Made by a program: the position numbers and the translations under genes
Part shown: piece after piece, positions 16,758 to 26,407 of the stretch
How positions within the stretch are numbered: the stretch's first letter is position 1
Layout: each line of letters starts with the position of its first letter
DNA from: Clostridia bacterium
GTDB taxonomy: Bacteria; Bacillota; Clostridia; Lachnospirales; Lachnospiraceae
DNA: 64,000 bases
Assembly: GCA_009929615.1 (NCBI GenBank)
Contig: SAAB01000011.1
Span: 1-64,000 of the forward strand
Direction of reading: 5' to 3'
Notes under the pieces: generated by a model
The model's database searches: none
What the model was told of the DNA's origin: nothing
Seen by the model: the letters and a program-made list of their open reading frames with translations, nothing else

Positions 16758-17921
16758 TTGATGAAACTGAGTGTTTTTAAAGAAAGTAAAAAGCCGCTGA
16801 AAACGAAAAAACTGGTTCGAAATATTTCAATAGGCGGTGCTATGGTTTTTGCGGTGGCCGTTCTTTTTGTGCTGGGTTATATGATTGTTCCCCAGTTAGT
16901 TCGAAGTATTGCACTGATTATTGCAAGATTTCCATCCTATACAAGGCAGATCGGAGAGTGGTTCGGCCACCTGCAGTCAGAAAGTAAATTTTCCCAGGAT
17001 ATACAGAGCCTGGTAAACCAGGGACTGGACTACCTTCAGACCTGGATGAAGAATGATTTATATCCGCAGATTCGAGTGGGCATTAACACCTTTACAATGA
17101 GTGTTATGAATGTATTCGGATTTTTCTATAACCTGCTCGTAGGAGCTATTATTTCCATCTATGTGCTGATGAGTGCGGAAACCTTTACCGGTCAGGCAAA
17201 GAAGATTACTTATGCCCTGTTTAAACCGGATACAGCCAATTCAATGGTGGATGTGGCCCGCCACTGTAATCAGATTTTTGGTGGCTTTATTTCAGGAAAA
17301 TTAATTGATTCAGCGATTATCGGTCTTGTTTGTTTTGTCGTGCTGAGTCTTATCGATATGCCTTATGCACTGCTTGTCAGCGTTATTGTAGGTGTAACCA
17401 ATATTATTCCATTTTTTGGACCATACATTGGTGCAGTACCGAGTGTTATCTTAATCAGTCTGACAGATTTAAGACAGGGCATTATATTTCTTGTTTTTAT
17501 TGTTATCCTTCAGCAGATTGATGGAAATATTCTTGGACCGAAGATTCTTGGGAATTCCACAGGACTGTCCCCTTTCTGGGTTGTCTTTGCAATTCTTTTA
17601 GGTGGCGGTGTTTTCGGCTTTCCGGGAATGCTTCTTGGAGTGCCGGTATTTGCAGTCATCTACTATCTTATAAAGAGTTTTATTGAGTATACCCTGTATA
17701 AGAAGCATATGCCGTTGGAAACAAAGCCTTATATCAGTTCAGACCGGTACGATACAGAAACTAAACAGCTGGTTTATAATTCCGGGGATGTGGATACCCG
17801 TAAAGAGCGGCGGGAAAAATATGGCAGCTATAAGAATATAAGCATTGAACGGGAGAAAAAAAGAGAGGAACAGGCATTGCGTAAAGAACAGGAGAAAGAA
17901 CGCGATGACGATGAGATATGA
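16758..17921 (+). CDS. AI-2E family transporter, main C-terminal part
   Basis: About 387 residues starting at an ATG 6 nt after the amber codon, in the same frame as the upstream fragment. It holds the remaining helices, including the conserved GVTNIIPFFGPYIGAVP and LQQIDGNILGPKILG, and a charged tail rich in Glu, Lys and Arg (EKKREEQALRKEQEKERDD). Members export small molecules or act as Na+/H+ antiporters; AI-2 export is proven for few. No ribosome site stands before this ATG, so independent translation may be poor. It overlaps azlC by 4 nt. Confidence 0.8.
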   Translation: MMKLSVFKESKKPLKTKKLVRNISIGGAMVFAVAVLFVLGYMIVPQLVRSIALIIARFPSYTRQIGEWFGHLQSESKFSQDIQSLVNQGLDYLQTWMKNDLYPQIRVGINTFTMSVMNVFGFFYNLLVGAIISIYVLMSAETFTGQAKKITYALFKPDTANSMVDVARHCNQIFGGFISGKLIDSAIIGLVCFVVLSLIDMPYALLVSVIVGVTNIIPFFGPYIGAVPSVILISLTDLRQGIIFLVFIVILQQIDGNILGPKILGNSTGLSPFWVVFAILLGGGVFGFPGMLLGVPVFAVIYYLIKSFIEYTLYKKHMPLETKPYISSDRYDTETKQLVYNSGDVDTRKERREKYGSYKNISIEREKKREEQALRKEQEKERDDDEI

Positions 17922-18616
17922 GTGAACAGATAAAAACATTGAAACTGGCTTTTCCAAAAACGATTCCGGTTATGACTGGATACATTTTTCTTGGAATAGC
18001 CTTTGGAATATTACTGAATGAAAAGGGATACGGCATTGGATGGGCATTGCTGATGAGCCTGTTTATTTATGCAGGTTCTATGCAGTATGTAGCCATTTCC
18101 TTACTGGTTACTGCTTTTAATCCGATAGCGGCCCTGATGATGACCCTAATGGTCAATGCAAGACATTTGTTTTACGGCTTGTCCATGTTGGAGAAGTTTA
18201 AAAGCACCGGGAAATTTAAACCGTATTTGATATTTGGTCTTACAGATGAAACCTTTTCCGTACTATGTACCCTGGATGGAGAAAAGAGTGTATCACGGAC
18301 ATGGTATATGTTTTGGGTGACGCTTCTTGACCAGTGCTACTGGGTGACGGGAAGTGGTATCGGTTCCCTTATCGGAACGATGATTTCCTTTAATACAAAG
18401 GGTCTGGATTTTGTTTTGACAGCTCTTTTTGTTGTTATCTTTGTAGGACAGTGGCAGGATACAAAGGAACACCGGCCGGCGATAATCGGTCTGGCAGTAA
18501 CCCTTTTATGCCGTATTCTTTTTGGAAGCAGTTCCTTTCTGATTCCGGCAATGATTGGTATTCTTATATGCCTCTCGGCGATGAAGAAGCCGCTTCAAAA
18601 GGGGGTGAAGGCATGA
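17918..18616 (+). CDS. azlC: Branched-chain amino acid exporter, large subunit AzlC
   Basis: A 232-residue membrane protein of the AzlC family, with [19 protein letters not shown] and the conserved [13 protein letters not shown] segment. With AzlD it exports branched-chain amino acids or analogues such as azaleucine. Its start overlaps the AI-2E gene stop (ATGA) and its stop overlaps the azlD start, so the three are coupled in one operon. Confidence 0.92.
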   Translation: MSEQIKTLKLAFPKTIPVMTGYIFLGIAFGILLNEKGYGIGWALLMSLFIYAGSMQYVAISLLVTAFNPIAALMMTLMVNARHLFYGLSMLEKFKSTGKFKPYLIFGLTDETFSVLCTLDGEKSVSRTWYMFWVTLLDQCYWVTGSGIGSLIGTMISFNTKGLDFVLTALFVVIFVGQWQDTKEHRPAIIGLAVTLLCRILFGSSSFLIPAMIGILICLSAMKKPLQKGVKA

Positions 18617-18945
18617 CAGATTTGCAGGCCTGTATAACCATTGGTGTGTGTGTGTTGGGAACGATGCTTACCCGGTTTCTGCCTTTTATTTTATTTCCGG
18701 AGAATAAAGAAACACCGGAATTTATCCGGTATCTGGGAACTGTTTTACCCTATGCGGTCATAGGACTTCTGGTTATTTATTGTTTGAAGGATGTCAATGT
18801 ATTTGGGAGCAGCCATGGCCTTCCTGAATTGATTGCCATTGTGTTTATTGTATTTATTCACCGGTGGAAAAAGAATGTTCTTTTGAGTATTGCAGGAGGA
18901 ACACTTTTATATATGGTTCTTGTTCAATACATTTTTGTATGGTAA
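18613..18945 (+). CDS. azlD: Branched-chain amino acid transporter small subunit AzlD
   Basis: A 110-residue hydrophobic protein with [15 protein letters not shown] and [17 protein letters not shown], typical of AzlD. It pairs with AzlC. The ATG overlaps the azlC stop by 4 nt and has GGGGGTGAAGG before it; a longer in-frame reading upstream lies wholly inside azlC and is rejected. Confidence 0.92.
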   Translation: MTDLQACITIGVCVLGTMLTRFLPFILFPENKETPEFIRYLGTVLPYAVIGLLVIYCLKDVNVFGSSHGLPELIAIVFIVFIHRWKKNVLLSIAGGTLLYMVLVQYIFVW

Positions 18946-18972
18946 TATAGTTAAGGTCAGGAGATACAAAAG

Positions 18973-19434
18973 ATGAGAGAGATAATTATTGAAAATCAGG
19001 ATGAAAAGGAACCGGAAGAGAGCCTATATGAACGCCGTGCTCATTATTATGAAACCGACCAGATGGGAATTATTCATCATTCCAACTATATACGCTGGTT
19101 TGAAGAAGCACGGATGAATTTCATGGAGGAAATCGGCTACTCATATGCGAATGTGGAAGCATTGGGAATTATGATTCCCGTATTATCTGCTTCTTGCGAT
19201 TATAAGACGATGGTGCATTATAATGATATTGTGGATATTTATACAAAGATTACCCGGTTTAACGGAGTGAAGATGTTTTTATCCTACAGAGTGATGGACC
19301 ATGAAACCGGTGAACTCAGATGCAGCGGAGAAACATCCCACTGCTTTTTGGATAAAGAATACAAACCGATTCGAATGAAGCGGAGTTATCCTGAACTTTA
19401 TGAAATATTGATGAGCCATGTGGCTGTAGAATAG
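18973..19434 (+). CDS. Acyl-CoA thioesterase, YbgC/FadM type
   Basis: A 153-residue hot-dog fold protein. The active-site segment [21 protein letters not shown] has the Asp and Tyr/His arrangement of 4-hydroxybenzoyl-CoA/YbgC-type thioesterases, and GETSHCFLD lies near the end. It hydrolyses an acyl-CoA; chain length is not predictable. It lies 13 nt before the aconitase-family hydratase gene, so the two may share a metabolic step. Confidence 0.88.
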   Translation: MREIIIENQDEKEPEESLYERRAHYYETDQMGIIHHSNYIRWFEEARMNFMEEIGYSYANVEALGIMIPVLSASCDYKTMVHYNDIVDIYTKITRFNGVKMFLSYRVMDHETGELRCSGETSHCFLDKEYKPIRMKRSYPELYEILMSHVAVE

Positions 19435-19447
19435 GAGGATAAAACCT

Positions 19448-21730
19448 GTGAAATTATACGAGAATGGTGTGTACCTTGTTAATGGTACAGAGATTGTTGA
19501 AGATGCTGGTGATGTAAAACAGATACTTGCAGCAAAAACAGGAAAAGAAATTTCCAAAGAAGAAGCAGGAAAGAACACGATTGCCTATGGTATTTTGGAA
19601 GCCCATAATACTTCCGGCAGTATGGAGAAGCTGAAAATCAAGTTTGATAAGCTGACTTCCCATGATATTACCTTTGTAGGTATTATTCAGACGGCGAGAG
19701 CTTCAGGTTTGGAGAAGTTTCCGGTACCTTATGTTTTGACAAACTGCCATAACAGTCTTTGTGCAGTTGGTGGTACGATTAATGAAGATGACCATATGTT
19801 TGGTCTGACCTGTGCTAAAAAATACGGCGGTATTTATGTACCACCCCATCAGGCAGTTATCCATCAGTTTGCCAGAGAGATGCTGGCAGGCGGCGGACGT
19901 ATGATTCTCGGCTCTGACAGTCATACCCGTTATGGTGCCCTTGGAACCATGGCTATGGGCGAAGGTGGCCCAGAACTTGTAAAACAGCTGCTGAATCAGA
20001 CCTATGATATCAATATGCCGGGGGTTATCGGTGTTTACCTGAAAGGCAAGCCGATTATCGGTGTAGGTCCTCAGGATGTGGCACTGGCGATTATTGGTGC
20101 AGTATTTGATAATGGTTATGTTAAGAATCAGGTTATGGAATTCGTAGGACCGGGGGTATCTTCCCTGAGTGCGGATTTCCGTATTGGTGTGGATGTAATG
20201 ACCACAGAGACCACCTGTCTTTCTTCTATTTGGAGAACAGATGATGAGATTAAAGAATTCTATGATATTCATGGACGTTCTGAAGATTATAAAGAATTAA
20301 ATCCCGGACCGGTGGCATATTATGACGGAATGATTGAGATTGACCTCAGTGCCATTCGTCCTATGATTGCTATGCCATTCCATCCAAGCAATACCTATAC
20401 GATTGAAGAACTGAATGCCAATCTGATGGACATTCTGGATGACTGTGAAAAACGTGCCCTTGTCAGTCTTGATGGACAGGTGGATTTTACATTAAAGGAT
20501 AAAGTCCGTAATGGAAAACTTTATGTTGAACAGGGAATTATCGCAGGCTGTGCCGGCGGTGGTTTTGAGAATATTTGTGATGCTGCGGATATCCTTAAGG
20601 GTGCAAGTATTGGACCGGATGAATTCACACTGAGCGTATATCCGGCAAGTACACCGATTTATATGGAACTTGTGAAGAATGGTGCTGTAGCAACATTGAT
20701 GTCTACAGGTGCTATCGTAAAAACAGCTTTCTGTGGTCCTTGCTTTGGTGCCGGAGATACACCGGCGAATAATGCCCTCAGCATTCGTCATTCAACAAGA
20801 AACTTCCCGAATCGTGAAGGCTCTAAGATTCAGAATGGCCAGGTGGCTTCCGTTGCCCTTATGGATGCCCGCTCTATTGCTGCAACAGCAGCAAATAAAG
20901 GCTATTTAACCCCTGCAACAGATATTGATGTGAATTATACAAAACCAAAATATTTCTTTGATAAAACGATTTATGAAAATCGTGTATTTGACAGTCATGG
21001 TGTGGCTGACCCGGATGCAGAGATTAAGCTTGGACCAAACATTAAGGATTGGCCGGCGATGTCTCCGCTGCCTCAGAACATGCTTCTGAAGGTTGTCTGT
21101 GAGATTCATGACCCTGTAACTACAACAGATGAATTAATTCCGTCCGGAGAAACTTCATCCTATCGTTCCAACCCATTGGGACTGGCAGAGTTTACACTTT
21201 CAAGAAAAGACCCATCTTATGTGGGTAAAGCGAAAGAAGTACAGGTTGCTCAGAAAGCTATTGAAGCGGGAACCTGTCCACTGGAAGCACTTCCTGAAAT
21301 CAAACCGGTTATGGCAACCGTACACACACAGTTCCCTGAAGCAGGCGAAGGAAATCTGGGTGTAGGAAGCACTATTTTTGCAGTAAAACCTGGGGACGGT
21401 TCAGCCCGTGAACAGGCTGCATCCTGTCAGAAGGTTCTTGGCGGATGGGCCAATATTGCCAATGAATATGCAACAAAACGTTATCGTTCAAACCTCATTA
21501 ACTGGGGTATGCTGCCATTTATCATTCCAAAGGGAGATTTACCATTTGTTAATGGTGATTATATCTTTGTGCCGGATATTAAAAAAGCAGTTGAAGAAAA
21601 AGCGGATAGTATTGCAGCCTATAAAGTTGGTGAAACACTGGTACCGTTTACCATGTCTCTTGGAGAATTAACGGATGAGGAAAGAGAGATTATCCTGAAA
21701 GGATGTCTTATCAATTATAATCGTGTATAA
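19448..21730 (+). CDS. Aconitase-family hydratase (YbhJ-like)
   Basis: A 760-residue member of the aconitase superfamily. Iron-sulfur ligands are probably the cysteine in [13 protein letters not shown] and the pair in [30 protein letters not shown] is the conserved substrate/cluster region. The C-terminal swivel domain follows (about 620-760). The overall form resembles E. coli YbhJ, a putative hydratase of unknown substrate, more than citric-cycle AcnA or leucine LeuCD. It has a GTG start after TAGGAGGATAAAACCT. The preceding thioesterase suggests a CoA or organic acid pathway, but no substrate can be named. Confidence 0.83.
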   Translation: MKLYENGVYLVNGTEIVEDAGDVKQILAAKTGKEISKEEAGKNTIAYGILEAHNTSGSMEKLKIKFDKLTSHDITFVGIIQTARASGLEKFPVPYVLTNCHNSLCAVGGTINEDDHMFGLTCAKKYGGIYVPPHQAVIHQFAREMLAGGGRMILGSDSHTRYGALGTMAMGEGGPELVKQLLNQTYDINMPGVIGVYLKGKPIIGVGPQDVALAIIGAVFDNGYVKNQVMEFVGPGVSSLSADFRIGVDVMTTETTCLSSIWRTDDEIKEFYDIHGRSEDYKELNPGPVAYYDGMIEIDLSAIRPMIAMPFHPSNTYTIEELNANLMDILDDCEKRALVSLDGQVDFTLKDKVRNGKLYVEQGIIAGCAGGGFENICDAADILKGASIGPDEFTLSVYPASTPIYMELVKNGAVATLMSTGAIVKTAFCGPCFGAGDTPANNALSIRHSTRNFPNREGSKIQNGQVASVALMDARSIAATAANKGYLTPATDIDVNYTKPKYFFDKTIYENRVFDSHGVADPDAEIKLGPNIKDWPAMSPLPQNMLLKVVCEIHDPVTTTDELIPSGETSSYRSNPLGLAEFTLSRKDPSYVGKAKEVQVAQKAIEAGTCPLEALPEIKPVMATVHTQFPEAGEGNLGVGSTIFAVKPGDGSAREQAASCQKVLGGWANIANEYATKRYRSNLINWGMLPFIIPKGDLPFVNGDYIFVPDIKKAVEEKADSIAAYKVGETLVPFTMSLGELTDEEREIILKGCLINYNRV

Positions 21731-21747
21731 AAGATAATATGAATTTT

Positions 21748-21780
21748 AAAACGCAGTCCAAAAAGGGCTGCGTTTTTATT
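21748..21780 (+). terminator. Intrinsic terminator after hydratase gene
   Basis: AAAACGCAGTCC pairs with GGGCTGCGTTTT around AAAAA, followed by a T-rich run, 18 nt after the hydratase stop codon. Confidence 0.88.
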
Positions 21781-21883
21781 TACAGCATAAGACTTACCTT
21801 TAGGTCAGTACCCAAGGCGAAAATTTTCTTGTATAATAGAGGTGGATTTGGGTCAATAAATACCAGCGTGGGAGGACAGGCAG

Positions 21884-23440
21884 ATGAAAAGAAAAATGAA
21901 ATCGATTTTCACAATCATATTAGCAGTTGCTTTAGTGATAGGGGTTATACCAGCGGCTGCCATGGCAGAAGATGAGCATACCCATGACAGTTCCTGTGGT
22001 TATAGGGAAGCAGCTGCATGTACGCATGGGGAAAATCATGACGAAGACTGTGGATATAAGGCAGAGCAGACGGAAATACCCTGTGACCATGAGCATGATG
22101 AGACTTGTGGTTATTTGACAGAAGGTGGCTGTACCCATAGCTGTACAGACGGGACCTGCAGTTATCAGCCGGCAGTAGAGGGCACGAGCTGCAAGCATGC
22201 AGAGGGAATTCATGATGAAACATGCGGCTATGTTAAAGGATCTCCTTGTAACTACAATGGGGAGGCTGTTGCACTTCAACGCACACCAAGTATAGAGACG
22301 CTTATAACAGGTACAGAATGCACAGTTCCTTCTACAACTGCAAATACAGAGGATGATTTAAAAACTTGGATAAAGGATGCATGGCTTCTTAGTATAAATG
22401 GATTTGCAGACGCATTGAATAAAGCATATCCCGGTACAACAATTGCACAACTCACGATTGAAACTCAGCCAACAATTACTGATGGACCAGAAGCTTTTAT
22501 AGCGGCAGTGGACGGAACAGTGGACGAGGTGAGTGGTATAGCAGGGCGTTATCTATTTGAGATTAATTTACCAAATGGAATAAGAATAGCAAAAAAAGGA
22601 TGTACCATTGAACCAAAAAAATATGTTGCTCCGATTATGATTGCGCCTGAAATAACAGCAACAGGTACAACAGTAAGCCAAAATGATAGCGAAGTAACAG
22701 TCAATCAAGGGAACAAGGTTACTTTAACAGCATCCTTCGCAACAGATGCTGCAACCCATACATTGCAATGGAGTGAAAAAAGCGAAGGGGCTGATAAATG
22801 GAATGTTATCTCCAATGCGACAGGTTCAAGCATTGAAATAACAACGGATGATAGTAATGTACATAAGCAGTACATCTGCACTGCAATATATGAACCGGGT
22901 AAACAAGAATATCCTTCAGAGCTAGTTTCGATTTTGATTAACCCTAAAACGACAATAGCAGCAAAAGGTTCAAACGATGCAGGGACGTATGAACTTACTG
23001 CAAGTGGACATGGATTTGAAGCAGGTACGATTTTAACTGAGAAACAATATACAATAACGATAGAAGATGTGGCCTATGCAGTGAAAGCAGGCCTTCCAAA
23101 TGCTAATAATGCAGAAGTGAAGGATGTAGAAGTATGGAATGGAGGAGCATTGAGAAAGTCAAGACCGGAGTACGGCGGTATAAAAGCGGGTGAAATTTTA
23201 GTAATCAATGGTTCGAAGTATCTTGCATCGATAGGTGCTTTAGTCTGGATGGGTGGAGAAAAAGGCAGAAATATTCGTTTTATAAATGAAAAGTGGACCT
23301 GGATTTCCGATGACAAAATGTATGGTTTAGATAATTTTAAAACACTGATGGATAAAGCGGGCGAATTTATAAAGATTGATGGAGTTGTCTATCAATATGG
23401 TATTGGATTAACGACACAGCCGAATCTGCACTATATATAA
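21884..23440 (+). CDS. Secreted Cys/His-rich surface protein, cut off from its anchor by a frameshift
   Basis: 518 residues. A signal peptide (about 1-28, hydrophobic core IFTIILAVALVIGVIPAAA, cleavage after AMA) leads into about 100 residues with repeated H-x-H-D-x-x-C-G-Y units (HTHDSSCGY, NHDEDCGY, HEHDETCGY, IHDETCGY). Such repeats occur on clostridial surface proteins; metal binding is plausible but unproven. After a non-repetitive stretch comes an Ig-like domain (about 265-355). The frame ends at TAA right after a TATATATA tract (23432-23439); with one extra TA unit it would run on into the anchor-bearing frame that follows. A TATAAT at 21832 and GGAGGACAG before the ATG suggest its own promoter and good translation. 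The middle is more A-rich than its neighbours. Confidence 0.75.
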   Translation: MKRKMKSIFTIILAVALVIGVIPAAAMAEDEHTHDSSCGYREAAACTHGENHDEDCGYKAEQTEIPCDHEHDETCGYLTEGGCTHSCTDGTCSYQPAVEGTSCKHAEGIHDETCGYVKGSPCNYNGEAVALQRTPSIETLITGTECTVPSTTANTEDDLKTWIKDAWLLSINGFADALNKAYPGTTIAQLTIETQPTITDGPEAFIAAVDGTVDEVSGIAGRYLFEINLPNGIRIAKKGCTIEPKKYVAPIMIAPEITATGTTVSQNDSEVTVNQGNKVTLTASFATDAATHTLQWSEKSEGADKWNVISNATGSSIEITTDDSNVHKQYICTAIYEPGKQEYPSELVSILINPKTTIAAKGSNDAGTYELTASGHGFEAGTILTEKQYTITIEDVAYAVKAGLPNANNAEVKDVEVWNGGALRKSRPEYGGIKAGEILVINGSKYLASIGALVWMGGEKGRNIRFINEKWTWISDDKMYGLDNFKTLMDKAGEFIKIDGVVYQYGIGLTTQPNLHYI

Positions 23441-23501
23441 AGACGGAGAGGCAGCAGGGGAAATAACGGATGGTAGGGAGAACATATATTTTTATCCGGG
23501 G

Positions 23502-24065
23502 ATGCATCCGGATGATTTTAATAAAAGCGACGCCCCTGTATATCAGGCTGTAAGCAATAATCAAACTTATCCGGTATACGGCATCTATGCATCCGATATT
23601 ACACCAACATATAATGGTAATCCGGTGATTATAAGGGATGAAGGCGATGTTTCCCTGAAGGCGGAATTAAATAACAGTATGAGCGGAACAGCAGTGCTCA
23701 TGCATAAAGACGGTGGATTATATGACCCGGTCAATGCTCCTGTTAATGGGACAAAAGTGGATATGACCCTGACGGGTGTGAAATTTTCCCCATATATGCT
23801 TTTTGTTATCGGTGAACCAATGGCTCCTGTAACGGCACGGAAAGTAGAACTGGAAGTGGAAGAGGCGGAAACAACTCCCACAACGGAACCGGCGCCAGAA
23901 ACACAGCCAACAATAACATCGGGCACAGAAGCTGCAAAGAAAAATACAACCTCTGTGAATACGGGGGATGATAGACCGTTGATGCTTTGGGGTATTTTGC
24001 TGGCAGCTTCTATAGTATGTATGGGCAGTATACTGGTGGTACACTTTCGCAAAGAGGAGCGATAA
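23502..24065 (+). CDS. C-terminal anchor part of the Cys/His-rich surface protein
   Basis: 187 residues from the first ATG; the open frame reaches back to about 23412 and reads YKDGEAAGEITDGREN just after the TA tract. It ends with a Thr/Pro-rich linker (TTPTTEPAPETQPTITSG), then NTGDDRP, a hydrophobic helix (LMLWGILLAASIVCMGSIL) and a basic tail HFRKEER. This is the layout of a membrane or sortase-like wall anchor. There is no ribosome site at the ATG, so it is more likely the displaced end of the preceding gene than a separate gene. One TA unit more, or one base less, upstream would join both parts into a protein of about 727 residues. Confidence 0.7.
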   Translation: MHPDDFNKSDAPVYQAVSNNQTYPVYGIYASDITPTYNGNPVIIRDEGDVSLKAELNNSMSGTAVLMHKDGGLYDPVNAPVNGTKVDMTLTGVKFSPYMLFVIGEPMAPVTARKVELEVEEAETTPTTEPAPETQPTITSGTEAAKKNTTSVNTGDDRPLMLWGILLAASIVCMGSILVVHFRKEER

Positions 24066-24094
24066 ATCATATTAAAATATTAGGAAATAGGGAT

Positions 24095-24130
24095 ACGGAT
24101 GATGAAATTTAGGTTTCAGCATCCGTTTTT
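24095..24130 (+). terminator. Intrinsic terminator after surface protein
   Basis: ACGGATG and CATCCGT close a hairpin with an inner GAAA/TTTC pairing, followed by a T run. Confidence 0.8.
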
Positions 24131-24144
24131 CTTTATAAAAAGAC

Positions 24145-24174
24145 TTGCAAAATAGCATCAAGGTATGGTATAAA
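24145..24174 (+). promoter_or_regulatory. Predicted sigma-A promoter of the ybaN-ABC-ZIP operon
   Basis: TTGCAA and TATAAA separated by 18 nt, about 75 nt before the first gene of the operon and just upstream of a palindromic operator. Confidence 0.6.
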
Positions 24175-24187
24175 CATAAAAGCAAGA

Positions 24188-24203
24188 GTTAGTTTGAACT
24201 AAT
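24188..24203 (+). promoter_or_regulatory. Palindromic operator GTTAGT-N4-ACTAAT
   Basis: An inverted repeat GTTAGT TTGA ACTAAT beginning 14 nt after the -10 box, well placed for repression. The same half-sites and 4-nt spacing recur after the promoter of the second metal operon (29224-29239). The repeat and its position are seen; a shared metal- or redox-responsive repressor, for example of DtxR/MntR type, is inferred. Confidence 0.55.
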
Positions 24204-24248
24204 TGATAAATTATATCATTTATTAACAAAGGGAAAAAGGGAGAGAAT

Positions 24249-24674
24249 ATGAAAATGGATAAAAGTTTGTTTCGGATAGTGTGGATAGTATTAGGTTTTG
24301 TGTGTCTTGCTCTGGGAACAGTAGGTGTTGTATTGCCGATTCTTCCAACGGTGCCCTTTTATATGGCGACAGTATTTTGCTTTGCCAAAAGCTCACAGCG
24401 TCTTCATAGCTGGTTTTTAAGTACAGGCCTTTACAAAAAGTATCTGCAGAGCTTTGTGGAGCAGAAGGGAATGACGATGAAAACCAAATTATCTATTATG
24501 ACCATGGTAACACTGGTTATGGCACTTGGTTTTGTTATGATGAAAAATGTTCCGGTCGGAAGGGTGTGTCTGGCTGTGGTATGGGTATGCCATGTTTTAT
24601 ATTTTGTATTTCGAGTGAAAACCCTTTCGGGGAGTAAGGAGAATTTTGAGTTGAAGGAGGAGCATCAGGAATGA
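24249..24674 (+). CDS. YbaN (DUF454) family membrane protein
   Basis: A 141-residue inner-membrane protein of the YbaN/DUF454 family with two or three helices. The conserved motif [18 protein letters not shown] and [13 protein letters not shown] are visible. Function is unknown; family members are often near iron or haem genes. It heads the operon with the CydDC-like ABC pair, overlapping the first ABC gene by 4 nt, and follows a promoter with a palindromic operator. Confidence 0.88.
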   Translation: MKMDKSLFRIVWIVLGFVCLALGTVGVVLPILPTVPFYMATVFCFAKSSQRLHSWFLSTGLYKKYLQSFVEQKGMTMKTKLSIMTMVTLVMALGFVMMKNVPVGRVCLAVVWVCHVLYFVFRVKTLSGSKENFELKEEHQE

Positions 24675-26407
24675 TTAAAATGCGGCTTGTAAAGCTTTTA
24701 AATCATACGAAAAAGTATATTGGATATCAGGTGCTCTGGCAGTGGTTCTCCTTGTTATGCCAAGTAGTGATGATATATTCGATGACCCATCTTATCGAAG
24801 AAGCTTTTTATAGGAATCTGACTAGAGGAATGGTTCTTCGGGGTGGATTTATTTTGCTTATTGCGGTTGTGGCACGGTTTGTGTGCGATAGGATGGCGGC
24901 GTATGCCTCCTATAAAGCCAGTGTGGATGTGAAAAGAATTTTTCGCGAGAAGATCTATCAGAAGCTTTTGAATTTGGGAGCAGCCTATCGGGAGCGTGTA
25001 TCCACTTCTGAGGTTGTCCAGATGTCCGCTGAGGGCGTAGAGCAGCTGGAAATCTATTTTGGAAAATATTTGTCCCAGTTATTTTATAGTCTTCTGGCAC
25101 CGGTAACGCTGTTTATTATTCTGTTTCCGGTAAACTGGAAAGCCAGTCTGGTCCTCCTTGTATGTGTTCCCTTGATTCCAATATCTATTGTAGCTGTACA
25201 GAAATTTGCAAAAAAGCTTTTGAATAAATATTGGGGTATTTATACAGAACTGGGGGATAGTTTTCTGGAAAATCTTCAGGGCCTGACAACTTTAAAAATT
25301 TATGAAGCAGATGAACAGAAAGCAGAGGAAATGGATGCGGAGTCCCAGAGATTCCGTCGTATCACTATGAAGGTTCTGACGATGCAGTTAAATTCCACCA
25401 GTGTTATGGATATCATTGCTTACGGCGGCGCAGCCCTTGGGATGATTGTGACATTAAGAGAATTCTTTTATGGAAATGTAACTTTATCGGGGGCTTTAAT
25501 GATTCTTTTTCTGGCATCCGAATTTTTCATCCCATTAAGACTCCTGGGTTCCTTTTTCCATATTGCCATGAATGGTATGGCGGCAAGTGATAAAATATTT
25601 GCACTGCTGGATTTGCCGGAGCAGGAAAATAAAGGGAGAACTATTTGCCCTGAACATACAGAAATTAATTTTTCCAAGGTCTGCTTTTCCTATGAGGAAA
25701 ATCGGGAAATTCTTAAAGACATTTCTATGGAGTTTAAGCCCGGAAGTTTCACCTCACTGGTAGGGACTTCGGGTTCGGGAAAAAGTACGATTGCCGGCAT
25801 ATTAATGGGGCGCAATGCAGGATATAGGGGCAAGGTCTGTATTGGTGGTGTCGAGGTGGCGGATATATCCGAAAAAAGCCGGATGGAGCATATGACACTT
25901 ATAAGTCACAATAGTTATTTATTTAAAGGGACGGTTGAAGATAATCTTAAAATGGGAAATCCGGAAGCGACGGAAGAAGAGATGCGCCGGGCCCTTTCAA
26001 AGGTCAATCTTCTGGACTTTTTGGACAGTAATCAGGGAATCCGGACGCCGGTTCTTGAACGCGGTTCTAATTTTTCCGGTGGTCAATGCCAAAGACTGGC
26101 ACTGGCGAGAGCCTTGCTTCATGACACTCCCGTTTATATTTTTGATGAGGCGACCTCAAATATCGATATGGAAAGCGAAGAGCTGATTATGGGCGTGATT
26201 CATCAGCTGGCAAAGAAAAAAACGGTGATTCTGATTTCGCATCGACTGGCAAATGTGGTGGATTCAGATTGTATTTATATGCTGAGGAATGGAGAGATTG
26301 TTGAGTCAGGTACCCATGAGGCGTTAATGGACAATGGACATTTTTATAAAGAACTGTACCGGTATCAAAGTCATTTGGAAACTTACGGAAGGGTGGTGGC
26401 AGAATAA
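24671..26407 (+). CDS. ABC exporter subunit, CydD-like
   Basis: A 578-residue fused permease-ATPase half transporter. The six-helix membrane domain (about 1-310) is followed by the ATPase with Walker [11 protein letters not shown], signature [15 protein letters not shown] and Walker [13 protein letters not shown]. The membrane-domain segments [20 protein letters not shown] and [13 protein letters not shown] resemble CydD, a subunit of the CydDC cysteine/glutathione exporter, recently also linked to haem. It overlaps its partner gene by one base. No cytochrome bd genes are in the window, and the metal-gene neighbours point to thiol, haem or metal transport; direction and substrate are unproven. 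Confidence 0.85.
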   Translation: MIKMRLVKLLNHTKKYIGYQVLWQWFSLLCQVVMIYSMTHLIEEAFYRNLTRGMVLRGGFILLIAVVARFVCDRMAAYASYKASVDVKRIFREKIYQKLLNLGAAYRERVSTSEVVQMSAEGVEQLEIYFGKYLSQLFYSLLAPVTLFIILFPVNWKASLVLLVCVPLIPISIVAVQKFAKKLLNKYWGIYTELGDSFLENLQGLTTLKIYEADEQKAEEMDAESQRFRRITMKVLTMQLNSTSVMDIIAYGGAALGMIVTLREFFYGNVTLSGALMILFLASEFFIPLRLLGSFFHIAMNGMAASDKIFALLDLPEQENKGRTICPEHTEINFSKVCFSYEENREILKDISMEFKPGSFTSLVGTSGSGKSTIAGILMGRNAGYRGKVCIGGVEVADISEKSRMEHMTLISHNSYLFKGTVEDNLKMGNPEATEEEMRRALSKVNLLDFLDSNQGIRTPVLERGSNFSGGQCQRLALARALLHDTPVYIFDEATSNIDMESEELIMGVIHQLAKKKTVILISHRLANVVDSDCIYMLRNGEIVESGTHEALMDNGHFYKELYRYQSHLETYGRVVAE

